From the NCBI GenBank assembly GCA_034406715.1, contig CP137869.1, forward strand, positions 868,001 through 932,000: a stretch of 64,000 nucleotides of DNA, read 5' to 3'. The DNA comes from Rhodotorula mucilaginosa. Taxonomy: Eukaryota > Basidiomycota > Microbotryomycetes > Sporidiobolales > Sporidiobolaceae. Under the pieces are notes generated by a model, which was not told the DNA's origin, made no database searches, and saw only the letters and a program-made list of their open reading frames with translations. The position numbers and the translations under genes are program-made. This document shows, in pieces, positions 26,841 to 40,438 of this stretch. Each line of letters begins with the position of its first letter. The first letter of the stretch is position 1.

Positions 26841-29219
26841 TCAGAAGGACCACAGTCGCGACACGACGTCTACCGGCTCGAGATCACCCTCGTCCTGCCT
26901 TGATTCACCCCCTGTCCGCTGCGGGAAGAAAGAGTCGCCGATCGGCTGCCGTTTCGGCACCGGAGCGAGCGCGGGCGGTCGGTTGGTGATCTTTCGGGCA
27001 AGCTCGGTGTCGATAAGCTATAGACGACCAATCGTTGAGAAGTATGTCAGCCGGAGTGCTTGCCAAGAGCCACAGCGCGATCAGTCCTGGCACTTACCGT
27101 CGCATACGAGTGGTCCAAAAAGTCCTCCATCGAATAACTCTGCTTGTTCATGACCTCGGCAAAGACCTTTGCGAGACTCGAGACGCTCGCGAGGTAGTGC
27201 TGTTGCAGTGCCGCGAGCTCCCACAGAGACGAGTCGAGCGCATTGGTCAGATTCGGGTCGGTCTCGTCGGCGTTGAAAGGATCTGCATGAGGTCGTCCAC
27301 CAATCAGTTTTCCGAGCCACGAAAGGCTATATTTCCGCCTGGAGGCATGGAAGGCATTCCAATGGGCTGCTTCGCGTACCTTTTGACCAGTCGTAGTCGT
27401 CTCCTTCCGTTGAACGGTGCACGAGCACCATGCAGCTCGGATGCCGCTTGAGCAAGTTGTACACGAAGGGCACGACCGTGACAATGGCGGCCGGGCTAGC
27501 GGAGAGGGCCAGTCGCGAGAGTCGCTTGATGAAGGACGCGACGAGGTTGGCGGGCAGGTGGGAAGACGACATGAAGATGTCGAGGAGGCGGAAGAAGCGG
27601 GGGCGGTAGCGGACGTGCAGGACGGAACGGTCGAGGAGGGAGTAGAGCTTGGTGTAAAAGTCGGGGTATTCGCTGTGAAAAGCCGGGCGCATCAACAGTC
27701 TGCTCGAGCCTATTCGGGTGCCCGACAACAAGGCTGCCCGGTGCGCGCGAGCGAGCGAGAGAGACCGAGACGTCGGGACTCACAGGCCATGCTTTTGAAT
27801 GAGGGTAAAGAGCCCGTTCAGGGCCAGGATCCCAACCGTTCCTCCGACCTCGGCGCAATCGACCAACCAGTCCATCAACCTGCGCGGCTCGGTCAAGTGC
27901 GGCAACACTTGCCGATGCAGCATGATCAACACGCGCTTGCTGTCCTCTTCCCGAATCGGCAACCCCAGCAGGGCGAGCCAGCAATCCTGGAACGCGCGCC
28001 GGTGTGCGACGAGTGAGAGCAGTTTCGGCACGTTGCGCTTGTTGCCCTTTCGCGCGAGAGCTTTTGTCACCCGCTCGGCGGCTTCGGTTTCCGAGTCTTC
28101 CTCCTCCGAGGACGAGTCAAACACGCCCGTCGACCCGTCGGCGCGGGGGTCGTCGGCTTTGCGTTTCCGGGACCCGTTCGAGGTCGAAGTTCGAACGACG
28201 GGGGTCGCGCAGAACCACTCGTTCAGCTCAGAAGGGCTCGTCGGCATGGTCGTGAGAGATTCGAGGATCGTAATCGTGTTGGGGATCAGATGCGGTGGTA
28301 GAGGAGGTGGGGCCGGACCAGATCCACGGTGGGCGTACGAAGTCAGGAGCGAGCTGTTCATGGCGATTGAACGGATCGAATCAGCTCCGGCACACAGGGC
28401 GCGCGCGTACTCGAAAGTCTGAACGGTAGTAACTCACGCGGCGTTGGTCAAGAAGTAGTAACGGACGTCGTCACACCGATCCCACCACTTTTTCCACTCT
28501 TCCGCGACGTCGTCTCCCAACTGGCCGTCATCGTTCTCGGGCACGAGGAGAGCCCTGACGACGTAGGCCAGTGTCAACTCGGCGAATTTGGCGCGCCTCT
28601 CCGAGTCGAGTGAGGTGAGGAAGAGCGACTCGGTCTTGACGAGTGACATGAGCGCATTCAACGCCGACAGCTGCAAGAGAGTTTGGAGTCAGCAAGGGTT
28701 TCGCTTCCGACCACTGTCAAATGCGCGACTCACTCTGACGCCCGAGTCCCAGTGGGCGCTGACGACTTTGGCGGTCGCCTCGAGGTACTCTTTCCACCTC
28801 TCCGAGAGCCACTCCTTGACGCGGAGGACCGTCTCGTCCTCCTTGGCCCTGCTACCGCCGGCCAGCTCGGGACCTTTGACCCTCTTGGCACTCTTGAGCA
28901 CGCCATGCAACCTCCCATGCTTGATCACGTGTTCAAACACGGCCTTGAGGGAATGCAACGCGGCATGAACCGCTTGCCGGTTCTGTTCGCGCTGCTTGGT
29001 GGTCGCTCGGTCGGGGACGGCGAGGGGCAGAGACGCGTACAAGTCGATCAAGTCGGCGAGCGGGTTCAACGAGGCAGACGCGGGTGCGGACGGCGGCAGG
29101 GAAGCGGCGAGGCGGGAGATGAGCGTCTGCACCGACGGGCTCTCGTCGACGGGAGCAGCGGGAGGGCGACTCGTGGACGCCGCGGGCTGCTTGCCCTTGC
29201 CAGCGAATGACTTGACCAT
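26841..29219 (-). CDS. NOC4: Nucleolar complex protein 4 (NOC4, CBF/MAK21 family), 40S ribosome biogenesis
   Basis: NOC4 pairs with Nop14 in the small-subunit processome and is needed for 40S maturation in the nucleolus. The start is MVKSFAGKGKQPAAST at 29219. Helical HEAT-like segments follow (LLRVKEW-type, LQLSALNALMSLVKTES), then an acidic/basic insert (SNGSRKRKADDPRAD, SSSEEEDSETEAAERV). The conserved CBF/Mak21 block reads across four more exons: HRRAFQDCWLALLGLP, GILALNGLFTLIQKHGL, EYPDFYTKLYSLLD, and PFVYNLLKRHPSCMVLVHR. It ends with LWELAALQQHYLASVSSLAK and DHSYATLIDTELARK, the last joined over an intron in phase 0. In that frame the protein runs to the stop at 26841-26843 (...VVSRLWSF). 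A stop at 26905 belongs to a different frame. It looks complete. Confidence 0.88.
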
Positions 29220-29436
29220 CCTTCACTCTCCTGCGCAGCTCGTGCGAGTCTAGTCTGTTGAAACCTCCATCTCGCTCCTTTTTTTGCACCGCCCGACCCG
29301 AGCTTCCCTCGTTATTTCCGCCTTATCTCCCCGTCACAATTCTAGGTAGCCTGGAGCGAGTGGCAAAAGTGACATAGTCTATACGGGTAGAATAGAGTTA
29401 CAAGAAGGCAACCTCCAGGGGATGCTGCCCGAGGAT

Positions 29437-30969
29437 TTACCCGTGACCGTGCCCGACAACTCTAGACAAGGTCGCTGGCAAGACCATCCCGACGAGGACG
29501 AGCACCAGCCTCGCCTTGTCGCCCAGGCCGGCAGGTGGCGGGTCCAACTCGTCGAGGGACGACGCCGCCGCTGCTGCTTGCCGCTGTTTCCGCTCCTCTC
29601 GTTTCTCCTGCTCCCTCAACGCGTGCGTCGCCACGAACAAGAACGTGCCCCCCGAGAACACGAGCGCCAAGCCCGTATACCATTCCGTCGAGCTCGATCC
29701 GCCGCTTCCGCCAAGGAGGGACAAGATCGCATAAGTGACGAGGGCGCCGACGGGCGCGGCGAGGGAAAAGATGAGGAGCGCTCGTCGGATGAAAGTGCGC
29801 GAGTTGGCGGGAGATGAGGCGAGGAGGGACGAGAGGGCGAATGCTGTCGGGGCTTTGTGGAGCATGATGGCGATAAAGACCACCAGCTGGAGGGAAGAGG
29901 AGGGCGTCGAAGGCGCAGCAGCGGCAGCGGTGGCGGAGGAAGGCGCTCGGGCGGGCGTCGGGAGGGACGACGCGCCGAGTGAGATACCGTCCGCGATCGA
30001 GTGGGCGACCAACCCGACCACGGTCGAGAAGGACGAGCCGTCTGCTCTCATCATGTGATGGTGGTGGTCCGTCTCGCCTTCCGGACACGCTGCGGCCCCG
30101 CCCCTGCCGCCAGCAGGACTCGACAACCCGTCGTCACCTCGAGTTGGAGAAGCGGGACGAGACCCGCGCAACATGGCGGCGGAGTCCCAGCGCCCGATCC
30201 CTCTGCGCCCACCGACGCCACACGGTCGTCCGCCCCGGCCGCCTGCTTCCACATCACCGCATCTCCTGCGCTCTTCTTCCTCCGCCGCCGCCGCTTCCTC
30301 CTCCTCATCGTCGTCCCGATGGTGGTCGTGGTCGGAGCAACAGTCCTTGAATGTCGAGACGGACCTGTACTCGTCGTGCGACGACAGTAGTCTCGCAGGA
30401 GCTCCTCCGCCGCATCCGTTGGCGAGCGGTTCGAGTTCGGCGAGGTGGGACGGAGTCGGGTTGAACCTCGGCCTGATCATTGACGAGTGACGGTGATGGT
30501 GACGGGGTGGACGGTGCGGGTGGTGATGCGGAGTCGGGTCGACATAGTTGTCGTGGCCGTGTACGCTGTCGAGGAGGTACCTGTATTTCGACCCGAGTCA
30601 GGCGCGGGCGTTCTCTTCCTGTCTGTTCTTCCGCTTTGAAACGGAGTGCCCGACTCACATGAGAAGGAAGCCCGTCAGGAGTGCGAGTCCGATCCACTGG
30701 GTGTTGCCATCGTCGCCGTCGTCATCAGCATGGCGATGATCAGGTGCGTCACCGTGGCGTCGACCACTTGCGGCGGTCGCCCTGTAGAGGGCGGCGACTC
30801 CTTCCGGGATGACGACCGAGAGTGCAGCTCCGGGCAAGATGCCCGAAGCGAGGAGCGAGACGCCTTCGAGTTTCGATTGCGAGAGCGGAGCGTAGAGAGG
30901 CGCGAACGAAGCGACGAGGGTCGACACGAGCACGGCGGAGCTGAGGCCGATCAAGTGCGCGAGGCCCAT
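29437..30969 (-). CDS. ATX2: ZIP-family divalent metal transporter (ZIP9/ATX2-like)
   Basis: Two exons (30659-30969, 29437-30580) encode 484 residues. The start is MGLAHLIGLSSAVLVSTLVA, already the first transmembrane helix, without a separate signal. TM2 carries LEGVSLLASGILPGAALSVV and TM3 WIGLALLTGFLLM. A long cytoplasmic loop of about 150 residues follows, with histidine clusters (PHHHPHRPPRHHHRH, ETDHHHHMM) and an acidic run. TM4 holds the ZIP signature VGLVAHSIADGISLGAS, TM5 MLHKAPTAFALSSLL, and TM6-8 follow to the end ...SRVVGHGHG. The HSIADG plus HKAP pair is that of the ZIP9 subgroup. Yeast Atx2 of this group is a Golgi manganese transporter. Zn or Mn transport at the Golgi is therefore likely, but the metal is inferred. 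It diverges from RRP6 across about 210 bases. Confidence 0.85.
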
Positions 30970-31180
30970 AGCGTGTGTCGGCGTCTGCCCCTGTGTACAG
31001 CTGCCCTGTTGGAAGGCTAGTGCAGTTGGAGCTCGCAGAGAAGAGAGTTCGAAGAGTACGAAGAGTCGCGCGGAAGCGTTCGAAATGCTTCAACGCCAGC
31101 GCGGTCGTGAGCTGAGAGCTCTCCAGGAGACCCGCGGGCACTTCTGTACAGCGGTTCGAGGGCAGAGTCAAGCAGAGACC

Positions 31181-34100
31181 ATGGCAGACGATCTGCAGAC
31201 CCTGCTCGACTCGCTCCAGGCTGCGCTCGTCCCGCCGACCAGGGCTGCAGCTCGCCTCCCCGCCGCCGACGACCTCCAGTTCGAACGGACGCTCTCGCGC
31301 AAACTCGCCCGCGCCCTCGATCACGAGCAGGAGCGCGTCCTCTTACTCGCGCAACGCGTCCTCGATTGGACCTCCGCCTCCGCGACCAAGGTCGTCGACG
31401 CCGACTTGATCCGCGAAGGCGTCTACAACCCCGTCACGGAGCGAGTCGAACCTCTCCTCGAAGTCGCAGACGATGCCATCGACTTGCACCTCGGACAGGG
31501 CAAGCACCGCCGCAATGCCGGCGTCGGCGCTCTCGGCGCCAAGTCCGCTCAGGAACTCGAACTGCGCGCGAAACAGAAGGACCAGCAGCAACGGTTGCCG
31601 GCGAGGCTGTTGCACGACTCGGCCCTCGAGAAGCCGCAACTCCGCTTCACGGAACGGACGAGGGTCCCGATCCCGCACGTCGACGAGGCGGTCGACGGCG
31701 TCCCGCTTTGGAAACCGCTCCTCCGCGAAAAAGTCAACGCCCAGTCGGCGTCGGAAGGTGGCTGGCTCGCGACAGAGGTGTACGAGCCCAAGAGCAGCTA
31801 CACGCAGACGACCGGGACGGTTCCGCCCGCATACACGCGCTACACCCACCCTTACGCCGCCGAACTCGCCACCTTGACTCCTCCCGCCCGGTTCCTCGAG
31901 AAGCCTGATCCCACGAGTCGAGCTGCGACGACGACGACCGCTGCTGAGAGTTTCGCCAAGACGCCGTTCGAGTGGGTCGGCGACGCGGCGGCGCTCGAGC
32001 GCATGGTCGACGAGATTCGTCAGGTCGGGCAGGAAGAGGCTGGTGGAAAGGACTTGGCGATCGATCTCGAGCACCACGATTACCGCTCGTGGAGCGGCAT
32101 GACGTGCTTGATCCAGGTGCGTTCTCCTTTTCTTGTATCATTCCTTCGTTCCCCTGTTCCGTCGTCCCTCTCGAACGAGCTTGAGAGACCTGATACCGAG
32201 CCTGATTGCCGTTGTCCGCCTGCAGCTCAGCACCCGCAAGAAGGACTATGTCATCGACGCCCTCGAGCCGAGCGTCCGGGACGGGCTCGAAGCGCTCAAC
32301 GAGTTCTTCACCGACCCCGAATGGGTCAAAGTACGTTTCTCGCCCTCATCTGTCATGCGTGCTGTTGGCGCCACTGGGGGGCGGGAGTACTGATCATATC
32401 ACGGAATTTCTCGCGGAACAGGTGCTGCACGGCGCCAACTCTGACGTTGTCTGGCTCCAGCGAGACTTTGGCCTCTACATTGTCGGCTTGTTCGACACCT
32501 ACCACGCCACCAAAGTGCTCGGTTCGTCCGTCCCGACTGTGTGATACCGTCCAACCGTCATACACTGACTTTGACGCAACGTCGACCGCGGAAACAGGCT
32601 ACTCGCAACACAGTCTCGCAAGTCTTCTCGCGATGTACACCGATTTCGAGGCCGACAAGCGCTACCAGCTCGCCGACTGGCGCATCAGGTGAGCCTCTCC
32701 TAGGCCTTCGGGTGCCGACCGCATGCTGAACGGCACATCACGCAGACCTTTGCCGAAAGAGATGCTGCACTATGCCCGGTCCGACACTCACTACCTGTTG
32801 TCGATCTACGACCGCCTCCGTCTCGCGCTTCACGAGAAGGCTGCGTCCGCCAACAGCGTCGTCGGTGACGGCGAAACGGCCCTGTCGCCGCTCGAAGAAG
32901 TCTACCGCCGTTCAATCGGCGTCTCGTCCATCACGTTCTCCCTCCCTCCCTTTGACCACGAGACCGGTCATTTCGATTCGGGTTTCTTGCTCCCGCTCGC
33001 CAAACACGGGGTCCTCAAAGCCTACGCGACGGCGTTGGCGATCCCGACCCTGCCGCTCAAGACGGGGTGGGGTCCCTCGGAAGGGCGTTTCGAGGTTCTC
33101 CGCAGCGTCATCCGCTGGCGTGAACAGACGGCGCGAGACGAAGACGAGAGCGGTCGCTACGTCCTGAGCTTGCAAGGCAGTTTGCAGCTCGCCGAAGTGG
33201 GAGCGGCGGGAGGGATCAAGGATGCGAACGACGTGATGCGCGTACTGGGAGGGACCAGGGGCGGAGTCAGTGAGGTCGCGAGGCGGAGGAAGGACGAACT
33301 GGCTGCCGTCATCACGGAGACGGTCGAGCGGGTGCGTGGAAACGGCGGCGTTGGCAGCGCAGGAGGTGACGACGATGTCGTCTTGGATGGTGGCGCCGCT
33401 GCTTCGGCCATCACGAGCGCGCAGCTCGGATTCCCAGCGGCCGAACCGGCCGTTCGACCGATCGACGGCCTGTGGGAGGCTGCTGAACCCGTCGCGTCGA
33501 CGAGCAGGTCAGCCACAACCGTCGTCAACGTCTCGGTCGCGGCGGCGTCTGCTTTCTTCGGCGGCGGCGGCACTCCTGGCGGCGAGGGAGCAGGGAATGG
33601 GCGCTCGTTGGCCGCTCCGGTCGTCCCGGTGGCGGCATCGAGTTCGTTCTTCGGGCCAGCCAAGTCCATCACCGCGGTGGCGGCAAAGAACAAGAAGGGC
33701 AAGAGCAAGGCTCGCGCGGCGGACGCGGGGAGCGAGTCGTCAACGGCCACGCGAACTGAAGCGGTCAAGCGAGTACACGACTCGCTCGTGCTCGGTGGCG
33801 GCCTCGGACAGGTACGCTCGGAACCTGCACTCTCTTGATCTGGGTGACCCCTGACGCCTCCCGACTCGGTCTTTTCGTGTTCTGCAGAGCCTGCAACCCA
33901 AGCCGATCCCGACCGAGAACGCCAAGTCGAGTACCACGCCGAAGACTGACGTGGTGCTCCCAGATGCGGCGACTACCGAGACCCAGCCAGACCCTCCTTC
34001 TGCTCTCACGGCCGACCACACCTACGTGCCCCTCTCGGGTCGGATCCCGAAAGAGATGGCGCCCTCAACGCTGGCTTCGTCGACCTCGCACGTTGCCCCG

Positions 34101-34574
34101 AAACCGAAAGACTCGGACGTGATTGTCGTTTCCAACTTGAAGGACAAGCCGAAGAAGCGGAGGAGGCAGGGCAGCGAGGCCGAGCCTTCGCCGGCGGGAT
34201 TGGTTTCCCCCAGTGGCGAGAGGAAGCCGAAAGCGAAGAAGGTCAAGGCGGACTCGAACGCAGCGGAGGCGACCACGGCCGCGCCTGCCTCGAAGCCGAA
34301 GAAGGAGAAGAAGGCGAAATGCGATCGCGACGCGGCGCCCATCGTCCCGCACGACTATTCCACGTCGACTTCCATTCTCGACGCCGATCCCGCTGCGTCC
34401 TCTGCCGCCATCGCGGACAAGAAGGAGCGGAAACGGCAAGCCAAGATTGACCAGCTCGCCGGCGTTGGCGGCAAGAAGAAGGGCTTCGAGATCGACTTGA
34501 GCGATTTCAGACGGGCACCGCGCGTGGCCAACGCTCCTAAAAAGGCCAACGTCAGCAGGAGCTTTGCCAAGTGA
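31181..34574 (+). CDS. RRP6: Nuclear exosome 3'-5' exoribonuclease RRP6 (EXOSC10)
   Basis: RRP6 trims rRNA, snRNA and snoRNA precursors and degrades aberrant nuclear RNA with the exosome and Rrp47. The start is [19 protein letters not shown] at 31181; the frame is open to an ATG at 31085. The N-terminal PMC2NT region is followed by the DEDD-Y nuclease. ExoI is [13 protein letters not shown] (Asp and Glu), ExoII is [16 protein letters not shown], and ExoIII is [13 protein letters not shown] (Tyr and Asp). The exons join across four short introns in this domain. An HRDC-type helical region follows ([16 protein letters not shown]). The C-terminal third is Lys/Ala-rich with nuclear-localisation-like basic stretches ([26 protein letters not shown]). 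It ends ...[11 protein letters not shown] with TGA at 34572. All catalytic acids are present. Confidence 0.92.
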
Positions 34575-34842
34575 TCTTTTCGGAATAGCTGTGAGCACCG
34601 CAGGCGAGTGGTTTCTATTGCAATCAATGCAGGCGCGCGCTGCCCTCTCGATCAAATCCCTCGCCTTTCTCGCGGTTGAAGACGAACGGCACAGAGTGAA
34701 AACGGGGAAAGCAGTCGATTCATATTGGTTATTCAGAAAGAAAGGAGGCAGGTCTACAGACCGTTTTGCGAAATCAAACTCGGACCGTGATCTATGACAG
34801 AAAGGGACAAGGAAGGGTTTGCTTCGGGCGAGGGCAGCAGGC

Positions 34843-36843
<2,001 letters not shown>

Positions 36844-37249
36844 GGCGCCTCACAAAGTCGAAAACTCTTCTCAGCCGCCGGTCGCAAGCGAACTCTGCGA
36901 AAAGCAAAAGAGTCAAGTCTGTTGCACTCTACGCCCAGACCGCTTTGAGGGCAGTAGCTACCAGCACATGCTTGGTAAAGGTAAATAATCTCGTGTACAG
37001 GCCAGAGTCCCGTCGCCCGGGCAAGTCAGCGTTGCAAGAAAATTACGGCTTAGTGCCGCGGAGTTACGAAACAAAAAGTACACCGGAGCCAGCAGTACTT
37101 ACTGGAGTCCGAGCATACAGCTATGTATTGCACAAGACGATCATATCGGCCCGGACCGACTTGATGGAGAGAGCGAGCTGAGATATTCTGAGCCCCGCGC
37201 CGCTCGAGTCGCTCTGCCCGCGGCCCTTGCGCCACTAGACCCGCTCGAG
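36844..37249. other. Divergent spacer between ADE12 and the septation-like gene
   Basis: About 400 bases between two divergent starts, presumably two promoters. It includes a less GC-rich segment around 36980-37080. No coding exon is recognisable. Confidence 0.5.
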
Positions 37250-40220
37250 ATGGAAGACTTGTGGAGTTTTGACGGCTCGATCGTTAGCCTGAGCGATTCT
37301 ATCGGTCCCCCGAATGCGTCACCCGCGTCCATACGCCCCGATGATGACTCGGCGGTATCGGCTCACACGGACAATCGCGCATCCTCCGCCGCAGCGCCGT
37401 CGGACACGAGCGGAGAACCGGCACTCGCATTCAGTGCATCCCGAATAGACGACATGTCCACGGCAGCGCCTCCTGCAGAGCGAGATGAGCGAGATCGAGC
37501 GTGCGGCCCCACTTCGACGGTCCCGCCGCACGCTACCGTTCACCTCGCAGGAACCTCTACAGCCCCGGCAGAACTCTCATCAGAGACGACAGTGGGGCAG
37601 ACTGTCAGCCGAGGCAGACCGGGAGTGCGTACGCGATCAGGCGGAGGAGGAGGAGGAGGCAACGCCACAGCGGCGGCAACGAGGAGTACGAGCGTCTCGA
37701 GCACGACGAGCACCGACGGCAGCGCAGCGTCGTCGTCTTTGCCGTCGTCGTCGACCAAGATGTCCGATGCCGAGACTACGAGCGAGCATGACGGAGCGGG
37801 GACGAGCGCGTTCGTCATGCCCAGTCTCAACATGGGAGGAGGGACAACTACCGCAGCACGCTACGCGACGACTGAACACTCAGCGTCCGCGCCAGAGATA
37901 GCGGCAGCAACTTCACAGCGCCTCCTCAGCGGCGGCGGCAGCTCCGAGGCGGACCGAGTCCGGATCCTCGTGCTCGGTTCGACGGCAGACGATCGACGCA
38001 CTTTCGCTAAACTCGTCTCGCTCGACGATGACGACGACGACGAGGATCGGAGTCGACACCGCGTACAGAGTTCGGCGTCATCGGAGGGGGTCACAGACAT
38101 GTCCTTCTCGTTCTTGTCGACTCGGCCTGCTCCGAGCAACCCTCGGACCGAGCCGAGGTGCGCCAATCTCCCTCGACCTCCGAACGAAGATGAAACCTTC
38201 GACGCTCTCTCGCCCCGAGCCGGCTCTGCGACCCTGTTCCAGCTCGCGGACGACGAGCTGTCGACGGCACGTTTGCTCGACAAGCTGCAGATGCCGTTCG
38301 AGCGACTCGAGGCCAAGATCAGCCGGACTTATCCCGCGACGGACCGACTCGCCGACCTCGTCAGCTCGGCCAGCTGCGGGTCTTTTGTTGCTTGCTTGTT
38401 CCTCTTCTCCTCTCGTAAGCTCCCTTTTCGGTTGACTGCAGTAGGTCAGGAACTGACACCTTTTCATTGCTGCGTTAGCTCCCACCGCGCAAGAGGTCGC
38501 TCTCGCCCGGCCCGTGTCTCGACTCGTCCCGTTGTTTCCGGTCCTCCTGTTGCCGCCTCCTCCATCGGGCAAATCGCAAAAGACCAACGCGCTCTGTCAC
38601 GCGGTGCAAGAGCAGCTGAACGGGGCAGACGTCCGGTGGCTGCCGGCGTCAAGTCTCGGAAAGAATTCTCGACGACGTAGCGGCGGCGGAGGCGGCGGGG
38701 GTCCCCTGTTCATGCTCCCGCATGACCTGTTCGCTCAACAACCTCCTCCTGTTTTCGATTCGCTTGCCGGTCCATGCGGAGACTCGCCTCCGTTCTCTGC
38801 ACCCTTGTCGAGCCGAGACTCGCCCAACTCGCTCGCATCTTCCCAGGAGCTTTTTGCGCTTCCGCCGACTCCGCACTCTCCCGCTTTGACGGCCATGTCG
38901 TCGGCTCCGCCTTCGTCGATCGGGACGGGGGAAGAGCGACCTGGACGGCACGGGGCTAGACGGGAAAGTGGCGGCGGCGGCGGCGTCAGATCGCTGTTGG
39001 CTTCGGGCCTGCCCTCAACGCGAGCGGGCTCGTCGGCTTCTCGTTCCGATTCGCGGAGGAGAAGCCAACAGCGAAGACGGCGAGGTCATCGCGGAGGCGG
39101 CGGAGGTCACTCGTCTACACAAGGAGGAGGAGGAAGCTCGTCGTCCGAGTCGGACTCGACGAGCGACAGTCGACACATGTACGGTTCCTCGACCTCGCTC
39201 GCCGACTTGAAGCGCCTCCAGTTCATGTTGCACGACCCGAGTCTGTCCGACACGCTGCGTCACCTCGTGGCGCGCGCGTTCCTCGAGTGGCGCGAGGTCG
39301 AGATCGCCGCCATGGCGAATGGCTCCAGTCGCGACTTCCCGACCGCCGAAACGCGAGCCGACCTGCCGTCGGAATGGGGAGAGACGTTACTCGAGAACGA
39401 GCGAGGAGCCTTCCAGGACACGGGCGTCAACGCTCGTAAAGGTCTCGACTTTTCTCGCCGCGTCGCCGAACGCCGGCAAGCGCTCCGAGCTTTGGCTGCT
39501 CCTCCTCCTCAGAGCAGAGGTATTTTGGGTTCCGAGCGGGCGCAGACGCAGACGCAGACGGAGGAGGAGGACGAGGAGGGAGCGCCCATCACTGCATCGA
39601 TGACGCGCGAATCGACCACTTCTTCGGCATACTGGACGGACCCGACCACTCCTCGGTGCATCCAACGCGGGTTGCCTTCTTTCCCCAGCGGCACCGCTGG
39701 CGCGACGACTCTGGACCGCGTGGGTGGCGAAGGATACTTCCCCTCTACGTCCAACGCGAGCGTTCCTTGGCTCGACAGCGCGAGCGAGTCTGCCTCGTCG
39801 TCTGCAGAGGAGGCTCAGCAGACCACGGCTGCCCTTCGTCCACTTTCTCCGACCTCGCTGGTGTACCTCTCGCCCGCGGATCCGTTCCACCTCCCGTCCC
39901 TGATCCACCTTGTCGGCCTCAATCTGCGACTCGCATTCGATCCCGCAGCCGCACTTGCGCGTTCTGCCACCTCCCCCACACCCGCGAATGAAGAGACGGC
40001 CGCTGAAGGCACGAAATCGAGCTCGACTCCGATTTGGTCTTGGTGGCGAACCGCCGCCACCGTCGGTCTCGTGTTCGCGGCCGGAGTGGCCATCGGAGCG
40101 CACGTCATCTCGAGGAGAGCGATACTGTTCGGACCAGCGCCGACTCTGGCAACAGCTGCTGTGATCGCCTCCCCAGCAGACTGGGCATCCTGGTCTCCTG
40201 CTGTCTTGATTCGGAGCTGA
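37250..40220 (+). CDS. Septation GTPase-like family protein with degenerate P-loop and C-terminal membrane anchor
   Basis: Two exons (37250-38414, 38479-40220; 64-base intron, phase 1) encode 968 residues, starting MEDLWSFDGSIVSLSDS. After a Ser/Thr-rich leader comes SAFVMPSLNMG, then a beta-strand/loop VRILVLGSTADDRRTF. Hydrophobic strands follow at SFVACLFLF and SRLVPLFPVLLLPPP. A later conserved-looking block is LKRLQFMLHDPSLSDTLRHL continuing VARAFLEWREVE. Near the end are SPADPFHLPSLIHLVG and a membrane segment, TAATVGLVFAAGVAIGAHVI, with about 35 residues after it. From memory, a widespread fungal P-loop family has the same order: FxMPxxxMP, KVLVxGxSGxGKTSL, LRHSAAKKxxxWR, DPLGL, then a TM helix. 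Here the GxxxxGK[ST] loop is replaced by GSTADDRR, so nucleotide binding is doubtful. Yeast Atg32 also has a SFVMPKLSL...RLLILG element. Family assignment is an inference. Confidence 0.6.
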
Positions 40221-40438
40221 TCCCTCCTCTTCTGGCTTGATTGTACAATCTTTTCTCCTCCTACTCCTCTTTGTAGTTTCGCCTCCATGCCTCTTGTCGT
40301 TGTTCTTCCTCTCTGCCCAATCCCTTCTACTCAAGTAATCAGTTCCTGGTTGTGACGCGGCTTGCCAATCTCGAAAGCGCGCAAGAACTTGCTCCAAACG
40401 ATAAAGATACACACGCGGGTCCACGATCTACGGGTAGT

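Noticed and set aside
26905-27093. Alternative C-terminus for NOC4 ending at 26905
   Set aside because: The phase-0 splice at the last intron places LIDTELARK in a different frame that continues to 26841.
31343-32077. 244-codon minus-strand open frame
   Set aside because: Antisense to the RRP6 nuclease region, with no family signature.
37926-38110. Direct assignment of the 37250-40220 protein as an Atg32 mitophagy receptor
   Set aside because: Only the SFVMPxL/ILVLG element and the presence of a TM segment match. The LRHLVARAFLEWRE and DPFHL blocks fit the septation GTPase-like family better.
39387-40424. 345-codon minus-strand open frame
   Set aside because: It lies antisense to the second exon of the septation-like gene and is Arg/Gly-rich with no domain. 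It is typical of GC-rich antisense shadow frames.
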